NCBI RefSeq assembly: GCF_027474525.2
Contig: NZ_CP114882.2
Span: 3,100,001-3,164,000 of the forward strand
Reading direction: 5' to 3'
Length of the DNA stretch: 64,000 bases
Source: Flavobacterium lacustre
GTDB taxonomy: Bacteria > Bacteroidota > Bacteroidia > Flavobacteriales > Flavobacteriaceae
Positions 28,394 to 39,805 of this stretch are shown here, piece by piece. The notes beneath the pieces are model-generated. The model did not search any database and was not told where the DNA came from. It saw nothing but the letters and a program-made list of their open reading frames with translations. Position numbers and translations under genes: made by a program. Numbering within the stretch: position 1 is the stretch's first letter; each line of letters opens with the position of its first letter.

Positions 28394-29818
28394 TTAGTTT
28401 TTCTTTTCTGCCTTCACAAATACTCCAGCGGCTGTAAATTTAATTTCTAATTTAATTCCTGTGGCCGTTTGAACATATACTTCAAAACCTCCGCTAGACT
28501 GACTATGAGCGGATACTATAGTTGCATTTGGATAATTTGTAGTGATATAAGTAGTAATCTCTGCTAACAAATCAACTACGGCAATTGATGAATCATCATC
28601 AGAATTTGAATCATCATCAGCTTTTACCGAAATAAAGACTCCTGCTGCAGTAAATTTAATTTCTAATTTAGTTCCTATAGCCGTTTGAACATATACTTCA
28701 AAACCTCCTTCGGACTCATTATGAGCGGCTAAAATAGTTGCATTTGGATAATTTGTAGTGATATACGATAAAATATCAACCGACAAATCAGCCACAGCAA
28801 TCGGTGAATGATCCTCAGAATGTGTGTCATCATCTACTTTTACAGTAATAAAAACTCCTGTAGCAGAAAAACTCAATTTTAGTTTAACAGCAGATGCAGT
28901 TAAAATGTATACATCAAAAGTACCATCAGATTCTTTATGAGCTGAAACTATTTTAGCTCCTGCATAATTAGTATTGATATAAGTTGTGATATCCGTCAAT
29001 AAATCAGCGATAGCCACTATAGAATGATTACCTGAATGAAAACTTCCATCCGCACTAACCGAAACAAACTCTCCCGTTGCAGTAAAATTCAAATTCAGTT
29101 TTGCACCAGCGGCAGTAACAATAAATACATCAAAACTTCCGTCAGATTCTTTATGAGCTGAAACTATAGTTGCATCGGTATAATTAGTCGAAATATAAGT
29201 TGTAATGCCTGCTAATAAATCCACTACCGCTACCGAAATATGGTTGCCAGAATGTTTGTGTTTGTGATTTCCATTCGCTTTAAGCGCACTTGCTGATACA
29301 AATGTACCGTCTGCAGCAAAGTTCAATTTTGCTTTAGTTCCATCTACATTAAGAATTAATACATCAAAACTCCCATCAGATTCTAAATGCGCAGAAGTAA
29401 TAGTCGCTCCTACATAATTTGTGGCAATATATGTAGTTATAGTAGTTAACAAATCAAGCACCGCCAGAGGGTTTAGCGTTTTTACAGCAACTAAATTTCC
29501 TTTAGCTGTAAAAAGCAATTTTAATACAGTTTCTGATTTAGATGTAGCACTCGATTTAAATGTCGTTCCTGCTGCGGGAGCTACATACGCCACATAAGTC
29601 CCATCTGAATTCAAATTTGCTTCTGTTGTCGTCGAACCTACATATTTTGATGCAATATAAGTCGAAATAGTAGTTGGCAAAGCTGTAGTGGCTACCACTT
29701 CATAAGTTGATGCAGCAGTTGTATCTGATGTTGTTGAAGCAGGGCCATCGTTTGAACAACTAAATAATAATACACATGATACTAGTAGTGCTAAAAGGGA
29801 TCTTTGATTTGTTTTCAT
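28394..29818 (-). CDS. Lipoprotein of six tandem PepSY-like repeats
   Basis: 474 residues with a lipoprotein signal and lipobox LLFSC (Cys21). After a threonine/alanine-rich linker the protein consists of six units of about 65-75 residues, each with the pattern ITTYIxTNY, then SAHxESDG and FDVYIxT, then KLxLxFxAxGxFVSV. This is the pattern of the PepSY-like (beta-lactamase-inhibitor-like) family, usually found as one or two copies. Units 5 and 6 are nearly identical, pointing to recent duplication; linkers are rich in H, D and S (NHKHKHSGNH, DDDSNSDDDS) and could bind metal. It faces the HTCS tail to tail and is monocistronic. Function unknown; a periplasmic or surface binding role is inference. 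Confidence 0.8.
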   Translation of the reverse strand: MKTNQRSLLALLVSCVLLFSCSNDGPASTTSDTTAASTYEVVATTALPTTISTYIASKYVGSTTTEANLNSDGTYVAYVAPAAGTTFKSSATSKSETVLKLLFTAKGNLVAVKTLNPLAVLDLLTTITTYIATNYVGATITSAHLESDGSFDVLILNVDGTKAKLNFAADGTFVSASALKANGNHKHKHSGNHISVAVVDLLAGITTYISTNYTDATIVSAHKESDGSFDVFIVTAAGAKLNLNFTATGEFVSVSADGSFHSGNHSIVAIADLLTDITTYINTNYAGAKIVSAHKESDGTFDVYILTASAVKLKLSFSATGVFITVKVDDDTHSEDHSPIAVADLSVDILSYITTNYPNATILAAHNESEGGFEVYVQTAIGTKLEIKFTAAGVFISVKADDDSNSDDDSSIAVVDLLAEITTYITTNYPNATIVSAHSQSSGGFEVYVQTATGIKLEIKFTAAGVFVKAEKKN

Positions 29819-30093
29819 TTGCTTAAAAATTAAAAGTTAAGTAAAAGTGTTTCATACATTTTTTTAATTGATTTATAGATGTTTTATCTCTTCCCAAAAA
29901 AAGAAAAACTGTATTTATATCTATATAACAATTAGAAACAAAATCACCCTACCTAAATTGCTGTATTTTTTTTAAGTGATGTATTCAATTGAATCAAATA
30001 GCTGTTCAACTAACTTGAAATAGGTTTTAAAATTTGTTGGGTATTATTTTTTCCTTTTATTTCCCAATAAAAATAACAATCAATAAATTAAAA

Positions 30094-30166
30094 TTTTAGA
30101 AGGGATTCATATTTAAAATCCCTTCTAAAAATAAACCCCTTAAAATTCGATTATTTTAAGGGGTTT
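30094..30166 (-). terminator. Two tandem terminator hairpins after the AraC gene
   Basis: Two perfect 14-bp inverted repeats: TTTTAGAAGGGATT / AATCCCTTCTAAAA (30094-30107 / 30117-30130) and AAACCCCTTAAAAT / ATTTTAAGGGGTTT (30133-30146 / 30153-30166). The second begins 9 bp after the AraC stop. The rest of the 29819-30093 gap is AT-rich upstream sequence of the PepSY-repeat gene with no gene in it. Confidence 0.8.
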
Positions 30167-30174
30167 TACTTTTT

Positions 30175-31071
30175 TTAATTCCTGTTTCTATACTCATTGG
30201 GAGTGAAACCCGTACTTTTTTTGAACATTCGGTTAAAATGCTGAGGGTATTTAAAACCGAGTTCAAATGCGATTTGGCTTACTGACTTTTCAGTATCAAA
30301 AATTCTTTCTTTCGCTATATCTATTAGTTTTAATTGTATGTGTTCTTGAGCTGATTTACCCGTTTCTTTTTTAATTAAATCTCCAAAATAATTAGGTGAA
30401 AGATGCAAACAATCTGCAAAATAGCTCACAGACGGAAGTCCTAAATTCTGAGGCGTTTCGGAATGAAAATAGGTATTTAATACCTTTTCAAATTTGGATA
30501 AAATATCAGTATTAATATTTTCACGGGTTATAAATTGTCTGTCATAAAAGCGAACACAATAATTTAAAAACAGCTCAATGTTATTTGTTATAATACTTTT
30601 GCTATGTTTATCAATCGATTGACTCAATTCATATTCAAGTTTACCGAACAAGTCTTTTATAATTTGTTGTTCTTTTAAAGACAAATGAAGCGCTTCATGC
30701 GATTCGTAAGAAAAGAAAGAATAGTGACTCATTTTTTTTCCTAATGATGTTCCTTTTATTAAATCAGGGTGAAAAAGAAGAGCCAATCCTGAAGGTTGAT
30801 AATTTTCTTCATTATTAACTTCTAAAACTTGTCCGGGAGCAATAAAAACTAGTGTTCCGTCATCATAATCATAGTTGTTACGTCCATATCTTAATTCTCC
30901 ACAATTTCCAGCTTTTAAAAAAATCCCATAAAATCCAAAATGCATCCGACTGTGATTTGGTAATGCTTTTGTTTTCGAATTATCAAAAACACTTATTAAA
31001 GGATGTTTTGTTTCAATTTCTTTGAGTTGATTGTATTGCGCAATTTTTTCAAGTTTAATAATCTGTTCCAT
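30175..31071 (-). CDS. AraC-family transcriptional regulator
   Basis: The start at 31071 (MEQIIKLEKIAQYN) is preferred over 31140 because a good -7 promoter element (31095-31103) lies between them. The 298-residue product has an N-terminal cupin-like effector domain (about 20-130; FGFYGIFLKAGNCGELRYG, VFIAPGQVLEV) and a C-terminal AraC double HTH (PSVSYFADCLHLSPNYFGDLIKKETG, then VSQIAFELGFKYPQHFNRMFKKSTGFTPNEYR). It is divergent from the aldo/keto reductase genes at 31254 and is probably their regulator, a very common arrangement; the inducer is unknown. Two hairpins follow the stop. Confidence 0.93.
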   Translation of the reverse strand: MEQIIKLEKIAQYNQLKEIETKHPLISVFDNSKTKALPNHSRMHFGFYGIFLKAGNCGELRYGRNNYDYDDGTLVFIAPGQVLEVNNEENYQPSGLALLFHPDLIKGTSLGKKMSHYSFFSYESHEALHLSLKEQQIIKDLFGKLEYELSQSIDKHSKSIITNNIELFLNYCVRFYDRQFITRENINTDILSKFEKVLNTYFHSETPQNLGLPSVSYFADCLHLSPNYFGDLIKKETGKSAQEHIQLKLIDIAKERIFDTEKSVSQIAFELGFKYPQHFNRMFKKSTGFTPNEYRNRN

Positions 31072-31094
31072 ACCCAGTTCTTTAATTTTATTAT

Positions 31095-31103
31095 GCAAAT
31101 ATA
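31095..31103 (-). promoter_or_regulatory. -7 promoter element of the AraC gene
   Basis: Minus strand reads TATATTTGC, an exact TAnnTTTG match 24 bp before the chosen start at 31071. It decides the start: the alternative ATG at 31140 would be upstream of the transcript. Confidence 0.6.
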
Positions 31104-31253
31104 GTGCGCAGATTGTTAATGTGTTAGCACTACAACTCAAATCAGTAATAATGGTACTAATAGCAGTAATCTGTATACTAAATAGAAACTGGTATTGAAG
31201 GAACTTTGTACTATTAAAATTCTATAGAAAAGAATAAAACAAAAACATATTAA

Positions 31254-32234
<981 letters not shown>

Positions 32235-32275
32235 TACAATAAAGTCAACTAAAATAACCCCTTAAATTAAATATT

Positions 32276-33385
<1,110 letters not shown>

Positions 33386-33421
33386 AACAAAAGCAGCTAC
33401 AACTCTTGAATAAATTAAAGA

Positions 33422-34096
33422 ATGAAAATGAAACTAATTATTACGTTAACCCTATTCATCTGTTTGTTTTCCAATTTTTCTGATGCCCAAAACAAGTTGG
33501 TGGTTGAACCTAAATATAAAAAAATGAAAAATGTACTCGTAATTGGAGCGAGCGGCAGTCTTGCTAAATATGTAATCGATACGTTGAAAAATGTACCCGA
33601 TGTTCACCTAACGCTATTGGCAAGAAGCAAAAGCCGTATCGCAAATGACACCACCAACTGCACAGTTGTTGAAGCCGATGTAATGGATTATGCCAACCTA
33701 AAAAATACAATTGCCGGTCAGGACATTGTGTATGTAAACCTTGCCGGAAACTTGGAAACCATGACCCAAAACATTGTAAAAGCGATGCAAGAAGCCGATG
33801 TGAAAAGAATTATTGCCATTAGTTCCATCGGTATTTATGAAACGCCTTTAAAACCTGTTTTAGTTCCTTACCGAAAGTTGGCAGACGTAATCGAAAGTTC
33901 AGGATTGGATTATACCATTTTGCGTCCCGACTGGTTTACCAATGGCAACGAAATTGATTATGCGATTACCCAAAAAGGCACACCCGAAACAGGTTCAGCG
34001 ATTTCAAGAAAGAGCATTGCTGCTTTCGTGGCAACGCTTGTTCAAAATCCAGAGTTACACAAGAATGAAAACTTAGGAATTAGCAAACCCAATTAA
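33422..34096 (+). CDS. NAD(P)-binding Rossmann-fold (atypical SDR) protein with a putative signal peptide
   Basis: 224 residues. From Met35 (position 33524) the sequence is a standard NAD(P)-binding NmrA/SDR-like protein: MKNVLVIGASGSLAKYVID (glycine-rich loop), LTLLARSKSRI, VVEADVMDYANLKNTIAGQDIVYVNLAG, IIAISSIGIYE, LDYTILRPDWFTNG. Before it comes MKMKLIITLTLFICLFSNFSDAQ, a good signal peptide with an AQ cleavage site, in the same frame. Either the protein is exported, matching the Tat-tagged reductase upstream, or translation begins at 33524 and the front part is a relic. It lies 36 bp after the reductase gene, in the same operon, and a terminator follows at 34194. Confidence 0.85.
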   Translation: MKMKLIITLTLFICLFSNFSDAQNKLVVEPKYKKMKNVLVIGASGSLAKYVIDTLKNVPDVHLTLLARSKSRIANDTTNCTVVEADVMDYANLKNTIAGQDIVYVNLAGNLETMTQNIVKAMQEADVKRIIAISSIGIYETPLKPVLVPYRKLADVIESSGLDYTILRPDWFTNGNEIDYAITQKGTPETGSAISRKSIAAFVATLVQNPELHKNENLGISKPN

Positions 34097-34193
34097 TATG
34101 AACGCTTTAAAACAAAAACCATCCCCTTTTTGATAAACTGGGGCAGTTTTTCAACGAGAATTTAAAATAAAACAAACTCAAATAAGGTTTATC

Positions 34194-34220
34194 TGAAAGC
34201 AATTTTGACAAACCTTTTTT
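34194..34220 (+). terminator. Terminator after the reductase operon
   Basis: AAGGTTTATC / GACAAACCTT (one mismatch) at 34194-34203 / 34207-34216, continuing into a T run to 34220. It lies about 100 bp after the SDR gene, so the alcohol dehydrogenase is probably transcribed separately. The very short loop makes it a modest candidate. Confidence 0.5.
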
Positions 34221-34324
34221 GTATCTAATCCTTAAAAGTGATAAGTATCCCTATAATTCATTCAACAGTTGCTAAAAATAAATTAAGGAAACATTAAATA
34301 CAATAACTTGTCCTAATGAAGTCT

Positions 34325-34332
34325 TACCTTTG
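34325..34332 (+). promoter_or_regulatory. -7 element of the alcohol dehydrogenase gene
   Basis: TACCTTTG matches TAnnTTTG, 44 bp before the start codon. A TTG lies about 14 bp upstream, closer than ideal. Confidence 0.5.
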
Positions 34333-34375
34333 AAATAGTTTTTCAAAAGAAGGCTCTTATTAAAATAAAAAAACT

Positions 34376-35431
34376 ATGAATACTACACCAGTAAAAGCAT
34401 ATGGTACTGAAGCTGCCGATGCCGATTTGAAAGAAATGAACATCAACCGAAGAGCTGTTACTTCAAAAGATATCGAAATTGAGATTTTGTATTGCGGCGT
34501 TTGCCATTCCGATTTGCACACTGCTCGAAATGATTGGGGATTTACGGTGTATCCTGCTGTTCCTGGTCATGAAATTGTGGGTAAAGTAACCAAAGTGGGA
34601 AGCGAAGTAACCAAATTAAAAGTTGGTGATTTAGCAGGAGTTGGTTGTTTAGTTGACTCGTGTCACACTTGCGACAGCTGCAAGAATGACCTTGAACAAT
34701 ATTGCTTAACCGGTTTTACAGGAACTTACGGTAGTGCTGATAAACATTTGGGCGGATACACTTATGGTGGGTATTCTCAAAAAATTGTAGTCGATGAACA
34801 CTTTGTATTGAAAGTGCCTTCCAACTTAGATTTAGCAGCCGTTGCTCCATTACTTTGTGCCGGAATTACCACTTGGTCTCCGCTTCGTCATTGGAAAGTG
34901 ACCAAAGGAAGTAAAGTTGCAGTAGTTGGTTTGGGCGGATTAGGTCATATGGCCATCAAATTGGCAAAAGGTTTGGGTGCAGAAGTTACGCTGTTTTCAA
35001 GAACGCCGGATAAAGAAAAAGACGCTTTAGCATTAGGAGCCGATGCCGTGATTATTTCTACAGATAGTAATCAAATGAATTCGGTAAACGGAAAATTTGA
35101 TTTGATAATTGATACCGTTCCTTACGTACACGATGTTAATCCTTATGTTGGAACTCTAAACATTAATGGTACTTTAGTTTTGGTTGGCTATTTGGGAGGT
35201 TTAGAACCTTTTTTAAATACGGTTCCAATGATATTAGGACGAAAATCTGTTGCAGGTTCTGTAATTGGTGGCATTGCCGAAACTCAAGAAATGTTAGATT
35301 TTTGTGGAGAACACAATATTGTTTCTGAAATTGAGATTATCAAAATGCAGGACATCAACAACGCTTACGAGAGAATGTTGAAAAGTGACGTGAGATACCG
35401 TTTTGTAATTGACATGGCCTCGTTACAATAA
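34376..35431 (+). CDS. Zinc-dependent NAD(P) alcohol dehydrogenase (cinnamyl-alcohol-dehydrogenase-like)
   Basis: 351 residues of the medium-chain dehydrogenase family. Catalytic zinc ligands: Cys40 in CGVCHSDLH and His65-Glu66 in PGHEIVG. Structural zinc cysteines: Cys96, Cys99, Cys102 and Cys110 (CHTCDSCKNDLEQYC). The cofactor loop is VVGLGGLGHMAIKLAKGLGAEV, and a serine/arginine after the second strand (TLFSRT) suggests NADPH. This matches the YahK/Adh branch that reduces a broad range of aldehydes. It follows the AraC-reductase cluster but has its own -7 element, and ends at a bidirectional terminator facing purC. Confidence 0.94.
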   Translation: MNTTPVKAYGTEAADADLKEMNINRRAVTSKDIEIEILYCGVCHSDLHTARNDWGFTVYPAVPGHEIVGKVTKVGSEVTKLKVGDLAGVGCLVDSCHTCDSCKNDLEQYCLTGFTGTYGSADKHLGGYTYGGYSQKIVVDEHFVLKVPSNLDLAAVAPLLCAGITTWSPLRHWKVTKGSKVAVVGLGGLGHMAIKLAKGLGAEVTLFSRTPDKEKDALALGADAVIISTDSNQMNSVNGKFDLIIDTVPYVHDVNPYVGTLNINGTLVLVGYLGGLEPFLNTVPMILGRKSVAGSVIGGIAETQEMLDFCGEHNIVSEIEIIKMQDINNAYERMLKSDVRYRFVIDMASLQ

Positions 35432-35464
35432 ATCTTTCAGGAATTCTTGTAAGGATTAAAATAT

Positions 35465-35498
35465 AAAAACCGCAATATCAATAGACATTGCGGTTTTT
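35465..35498. terminator. Bidirectional terminator between the alcohol dehydrogenase and purC
   Basis: AAAAACCGCAAT / ATTGCGGTTTTT (35465-35476 / 35487-35498), U-rich on both strands, between two convergent genes. Confidence 0.85.
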
Positions 35499-35517
35499 TA
35501 ATTTTATTTGAACAGTA

Positions 35518-36471
35518 TTATTTAGACTTCAAATAAGCCAAAACATTCTTTTCAATTCGCTCATTGATATTTGAAATATCAGCTTTTACAAATTGCTCTC
35601 CAAGAATATTTTCATACAATTCGATGTATCTTTCAGAAACTGTTGCGATGTATTCGTCAGTCATATTTGGAATTTGTTGTCCCGTTTGTCCTTGAAAACC
35701 GTTTTCAATTAACCAACGACGTACAAACTCTTTTGACAATTGTTTTTGCTCTTCGCCTCTATCTTGTCTTTCCTGATACCCTTCAGAATAGAAATAACGA
35801 GAGGAATCCGGAGTATGAATTTCATCAATCAGAACAATTACTCCTTCTTTGGTTTTACCAAATTCATATTTGGTATCTACCAAAATTAATCCGCGAGCAG
35901 CAGCGATTTCTGTTCCTCTTTGAAACAAAGCACGAGTATATTTTTCTAAAACCAAATAATCTTCTTCGGTAACAATTCCTTTAGACAAAATATCTTCTCT
36001 TGAAATATCAGCATCGTGTTCGCCATTATCTGCTTTTGTAGTTGGCGTGATAATTGGTTCCGGAAACTTATCATTTTCCTTTAACCCTTCTGCCATTTTT
36101 ACCCCACAAATTTCTCTTTTACCAAGTGCATATTCACGGGCAGCATGACCTGAAACATAACCGCGTATTACCATTTCTACCTTGAAAGGCTCGCATAAAT
36201 GCCCAACAGCAACATTTGGATCCGGAGTTGCAATCAACCAATTCGGAACAATATCTTTAGTCAGCTCCATGAATTTGGTAGCGATTTGATTCAAAATTTG
36301 TCCTTTATACGGAATTCCTTTTGGCAAAACCACATCAAAAGCCGAAAGCCTATCTGTGGCGACCATTACTAAAAGTTCATCGTTTATGTTGTAAACTTCT
36401 CTTACTTTTCCTCGGTAAACCGATTTTTGATTTGGAAAATTAAAATTAGTGGTGGTGATTGTATTGCTCAT
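35518..36471 (-). CDS. purC: Phosphoribosylaminoimidazole-succinocarboxamide synthase
   Basis: 317 residues, the long SAICAR synthetase form. It joins CAIR with aspartate using ATP in purine synthesis. Visible signatures: [40 protein letters not shown] at the N-terminus, [31 protein letters not shown], and [30 protein letters not shown]. It is monocistronic, with its own -7/-33 promoter at 36505-36537, a leader of roughly 30 nt, and a terminator just after the stop. Confidence 0.97.
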   Translation of the reverse strand: MSNTITTTNFNFPNQKSVYRGKVREVYNINDELLVMVATDRLSAFDVVLPKGIPYKGQILNQIATKFMELTKDIVPNWLIATPDPNVAVGHLCEPFKVEMVIRGYVSGHAAREYALGKREICGVKMAEGLKENDKFPEPIITPTTKADNGEHDADISREDILSKGIVTEEDYLVLEKYTRALFQRGTEIAAARGLILVDTKYEFGKTKEGVIVLIDEIHTPDSSRYFYSEGYQERQDRGEEQKQLSKEFVRRWLIENGFQGQTGQQIPNMTDEYIATVSERYIELYENILGEQFVKADISNINERIEKNVLAYLKSK

Positions 36472-36504
36472 TATTTTTAGTATTGTGTTGTTTTTTTATG
36501 AATG

Positions 36505-36537
36505 CAAATTTAGGATTATTTTAGGATATAAAGCAAA
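36505..36537 (-). promoter_or_regulatory. purC promoter
   Basis: On the minus strand: -33 TTTG (36537-36534), 21-bp spacer, -7 TAAATTTG (36512-36505), 34 bp before the purC start. Confidence 0.6.
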
Positions 36538-36632
36538 GAATCCCATTCAGTTCCACTAATTAATCAATAGCTGGATGAAATAGAATCTGATTCCGTTGGA
36601 GTTACAAACCTCGTTTTAAAATCAAAACCCGT

Positions 36633-37442
36633 TTATTCTAACAATATCGTAAATAAATACTTTGCAACTCCATCATTATCATTTGAAGCAATCACTTCTA
36701 AATGAGATAGTTTGTCTTTTAAGTTTTCGGGAGCGTTGCCCATAATTAACCCTTTTCCGGTAGCTTTCAACATATTTTCATCATTAAATCCGTCGCCAAA
36801 AGCAATTGCTTCCTGAAAACTAAAATTTTCTTTTTCTAAAATCTTAGCAATCGCCACACTTTTATCTACCGATTTATCCATGAATTCTAAACAAATTGGC
36901 AAACTAAACGCATGACTGAATTCTTCCGAATGATCGACCAAAATACGTTCTTTTAAGGCTACTAATTTTTCGTGATTATCGTGTGTGAAAAATATTTTTA
37001 TGGCACTAAAATCCTCCAAAGTATCAAAATCAACTACCTCAGGCGGATAGGTCATTTCTTTTTGGAAACTGTTTAGTTTTTTATTGGTTTTTGAGGTCTG
37101 CCAAACTTCTTCTTTAAATAAAACAGTTGTAATTTCCGGATCAATTTCTAAAGACAAAACAGATTGTACTGCCTCACTTTTTAAATTAAAAGCAAATAGC
37201 AATTCTTTGGTTGGCGAATGAATTCTCGCACCGTTTGAAGTCACTAAATAAACCGGAAAACCCAATTCTTCAATGATAGCCATTGCGTCTAAATGATGGC
37301 GTCCCGTGGCCACAATTATTAAATAATTCTGATCGTGAAGTTCCTTAAAAATAGATTTGGTATAAGAAGATATTCGGTGTTCGGAGTTGAGTAAAGTGCC
37401 GTCTAAATCGCTAATTACTACTTTAATTTTTTCTTTTGTCAT
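36633..37442 (-). CDS. Cof-type HAD-IIB family phosphatase
   Basis: 269 residues. HAD motif I VISDLDGTLLNS at residues about 9-20 (nucleophile and acid/base Asp), motif II VATGRHH, the C2 cap (about 85-190), motif III Lys in KSVAIAKIL and motif IV FGDGFNDENMLKATG. These are typical of the Cof/YbiV/YidA group that dephosphorylates sugar phosphates and cofactors in the cytoplasm; the actual substrate cannot be told. It is a single gene with a clear promoter (37477-37507). Confidence 0.93.
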   Translation of the reverse strand: MTKEKIKVVISDLDGTLLNSEHRISSYTKSIFKELHDQNYLIIVATGRHHLDAMAIIEELGFPVYLVTSNGARIHSPTKELLFAFNLKSEAVQSVLSLEIDPEITTVLFKEEVWQTSKTNKKLNSFQKEMTYPPEVVDFDTLEDFSAIKIFFTHDNHEKLVALKERILVDHSEEFSHAFSLPICLEFMDKSVDKSVAIAKILEKENFSFQEAIAFGDGFNDENMLKATGKGLIMGNAPENLKDKLSHLEVIASNDNDGVAKYLFTILLE

Positions 37443-37476
37443 CGTCGTTTTTGGCTGTTCTTATTTTTTATACTTT

Positions 37477-37507
37477 CAAATTTATTGCATTTTGAACAGA
37501 AACACAA
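37477..37507 (-). promoter_or_regulatory. Promoter of the HAD phosphatase gene
   Basis: Minus strand: TTTG (37507-37504), 19-bp spacer, TAAATTTG (37484-37477), 35 bp before the start codon. A near-consensus Bacteroidota promoter. Confidence 0.65.
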
Positions 37508-37627
37508 AGAAAAAAAGAGAGTTGTGAAAAGATTAATAGCGATTTTACCTTTTATTAAAATAACATTCCCGATTTTTAACTATTCGATTTGAGGTTTGAA
37601 GCCAAACCATTTTCCCGATTTTTGGAT

Positions 37628-37674
37628 AAAAAAAACCACGGATTCTCGAATTAAAATTCGAAAATCCGTGGTTT
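37628..37674 (-). terminator. Terminator of the phoH-like gene
   Basis: AAACCACGGATT / AATCCGTGGTTT (37633-37644 / 37663-37674) with an inner TCGAATT / AATTCGA extension, followed leftwards by eight U. It lies 37 bp after the PhoH stop. Confidence 0.88.
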
Positions 37675-37710
37675 ATACTTGTCTGATTACCAATAATAAT
37701 TAATTATTTT

Positions 37711-38658
37711 CTAGTCATTATTTTCAATCATCTTATACGCATCAATTACTTTTTTGACTAATCGGTGGCGTACAATGTCTTTATCATCCAGATAAATGAT
37801 TCCGATTCCGTCAATGTCTTTCAAAACTAATAAAGCTTCTTTAAGCCCCGAAATGGTTCTGCGGGGTAAATCGACTTGGCCGGGATCGCCCGTAATCATG
37901 AACTTGGCACTTTTTCCCATACGGGTCAGAAACATTTTCATTTGGGAATGAGTCGTATTTTGTGCTTCATCCAAAATAACAAAAGCATTATCTAAAGTTC
38001 GTCCGCGCATGAAGGCCAATGGCGCAATCTGAATAATACCTTTCAAGATGTAATCCTCTAATTTTTCATTCGGTAACATATCGCGTAACGCGTCGTATAA
38101 AGGTTGCATGTACGGGTCTAATTTTTCTTTCATATCCCCCGGAAGAAAACCCAGGTTCTCCCCTGCTTCTACCGCCGGACGCGTAAGAATAATTCGTTTG
38201 ACTTGCTTTTCTTTCAACGCTTTTACGGCCATGGCAACACCAGTATATGTTTTTCCTGTTCCTGCGGGACCTACGGCAAATACCATGTCATTTTTATCCA
38301 TCGTATCCACCAGAAGTTGCTGGTTAGGCGTCATCGGTTTGATGATTTTTCCGCCCACGCCATGCACTAATATTTTATCATGGCCCTGCATTTTTCTTTC
38401 TTCTTGACCGTCCATAATCACGCGTTCAATCACATTAGTATCAATTGTGTTGTATCGTGTAAAATGCAACATCAACCGCTGAAACCGCTTTTCGAACTCG
38501 TCCAAGACTTCTTTTTCACCAAAAGCTTTTATTGTTGTTCCTCGGGCAACAATTTTCAATTTTGGGTAGTATTTTTTAATAGTTTCAAGATGAGTGTCTT
38601 GAGCGCCCCAAAAATCTTTTGGAGCGATGTCTATGAGCTCGATGATTCTTTCGTTCAA
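37711..38658 (-). CDS. PhoH-like ATPase
   Basis: 315 residues. Walker A GPAGTGKT (130-137) and Walker B region AFVILDEAQNTTHSQMKMFLTRMG, with the PhoH hallmarks TRPAVEAGENLGFLPGDMKEKLDPYMQPLYDAL and MITGDPGQVDLP. The N-terminal 100 residues carry the small KH-like domain usual for PhoH (YPKLKIVARGTTIKAFGEKE). PhoH proteins are cytoplasmic NTPases linked to RNA metabolism. Single gene with a strong terminator; core-genome neighbourhood. Confidence 0.95.
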   Translation of the reverse strand: MNERIIELIDIAPKDFWGAQDTHLETIKKYYPKLKIVARGTTIKAFGEKEVLDEFEKRFQRLMLHFTRYNTIDTNVIERVIMDGQEERKMQGHDKILVHGVGGKIIKPMTPNQQLLVDTMDKNDMVFAVGPAGTGKTYTGVAMAVKALKEKQVKRIILTRPAVEAGENLGFLPGDMKEKLDPYMQPLYDALRDMLPNEKLEDYILKGIIQIAPLAFMRGRTLDNAFVILDEAQNTTHSQMKMFLTRMGKSAKFMITGDPGQVDLPRRTISGLKEALLVLKDIDGIGIIYLDDKDIVRHRLVKKVIDAYKMIENND

Positions 38659-38867
38659 AAGCTGTCGTTTTTAAGTTATTTTAAATGTAAAGTCGCAATC
38701 TGACATCCTTTAATGTGGCCTAAAACGGCACATCTGCGGATGAGGCAATTTCTTGCTAAAAGACTGAAGACTGCAAAAAAACAGAAAAACTAAAAAGAAA
38801 GTATTTATCATAGTATTGCGTTTTAAATTCAAATTAAAAATCTATTTAATTAAAGCCTAAAATACTT

Positions 38868-38875
38868 TAGCTTTG
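38868..38875 (+). promoter_or_regulatory. -7 element for the SAM hydroxide adenosyltransferase gene
   Basis: TAGCTTTG matches TAnnTTTG, 60 bp upstream of the start; no clear -33 box. Confidence 0.4.
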
Positions 38876-38934
38876 CATTTCTCAAATTTAATTAAAATTA
38901 GGTTTAAGTTACGCCAATAGTTATAAACAAAATT

Positions 38935-39762
38935 ATGTCAATAATTACCCTTACTACCGATTACGGCTTGAAAGATCACTTTGTCGGTGCTTTAAAAGGG
39001 AAGATTTTATCCGAATATTCAGATGCGGCAATTATCGATATTTCGCATGACATAGACCCATTCAACACTGTTGAAGCAAGTTACGTTATTGGCGCTTCCT
39101 ATGCCAGTTTCCCAAAAGGAACAGTTCACTTGATTGGAGTGGATATGGAATGGAATAAAGAAAACCAACATATCGTCATGCAATGGAACGACCATTATTT
39201 TATTGCAGCCGATAATGGTATTTTGAGTATGCTGACGCAAAAAATTGTTCCCCAAAAAATAGTTACCATCAACATACACGACCGCCTTCACAATGAAGCC
39301 ACCGATATGGATGTGTTTGTCAAAGTAGCCTGTCATATTGCCAAAGGTGGTTTGCTAAACGTCATTGGCAAAGAAATCAACACCATCAAACAAGTAACTG
39401 AATTGCAAGCGGTTTTAGCTGCGGACAGTAATTCCTTAAAAGGCCATGTCATTTATATTGATCATTTTGGAAATGTTGTCACCAATATTTCAAAAAAACA
39501 ATTTCTTGATGTATCCAGAGGAAGACCGTATGAAATTGTAATGAAAACTAAAAATATCAAAACCATTTTGCCCAATTATTCGGCAATTGCGAGTTCTGAT
39601 AAATATCCAATCAAATATTACGAAGGTGAAAAATTAGCCATTTTCAATGAAGCCGGTTTCTTAGAGATTGCCATTTTCAGGAGCAATCCTTCCAAAGTGG
39701 GTTCTGCCAATAGCTTACTGGGATTGAATTACAGGGATACAGTACTAATTAAATTTGTTTAA
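38935..39762 (+). CDS. SAM hydroxide adenosyltransferase (DUF62 family)
   Basis: 275 residues. N-terminal motif ITLTTDYGLKDHFVGALKGKIL, ISHDIDPFNTVEASYVIGASYASFPKGTVHLIGVD, then FIAADNGILSML and the C-terminal domain with HVIYIDHFGNVVTNIS. These are typical of the family related to SAM-dependent fluorinase/chlorinase, whose bacterial members hydrolyse SAM to adenosine and methionine using hydroxide. Cytoplasmic. Probably heads a rightward series: the ABM-domain gene follows 43 bp later, then gldF. Confidence 0.92.
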   Translation: MSIITLTTDYGLKDHFVGALKGKILSEYSDAAIIDISHDIDPFNTVEASYVIGASYASFPKGTVHLIGVDMEWNKENQHIVMQWNDHYFIAADNGILSMLTQKIVPQKIVTINIHDRLHNEATDMDVFVKVACHIAKGGLLNVIGKEINTIKQVTELQAVLAADSNSLKGHVIYIDHFGNVVTNISKKQFLDVSRGRPYEIVMKTKNIKTILPNYSAIASSDKYPIKYYEGEKLAIFNEAGFLEIAIFRSNPSKVGSANSLLGLNYRDTVLIKFV

Positions 39763-39805
39763 AGCAGCGCTACTTTGAACTTTTTGAATTTTAAACAAAA
39801 AAACA

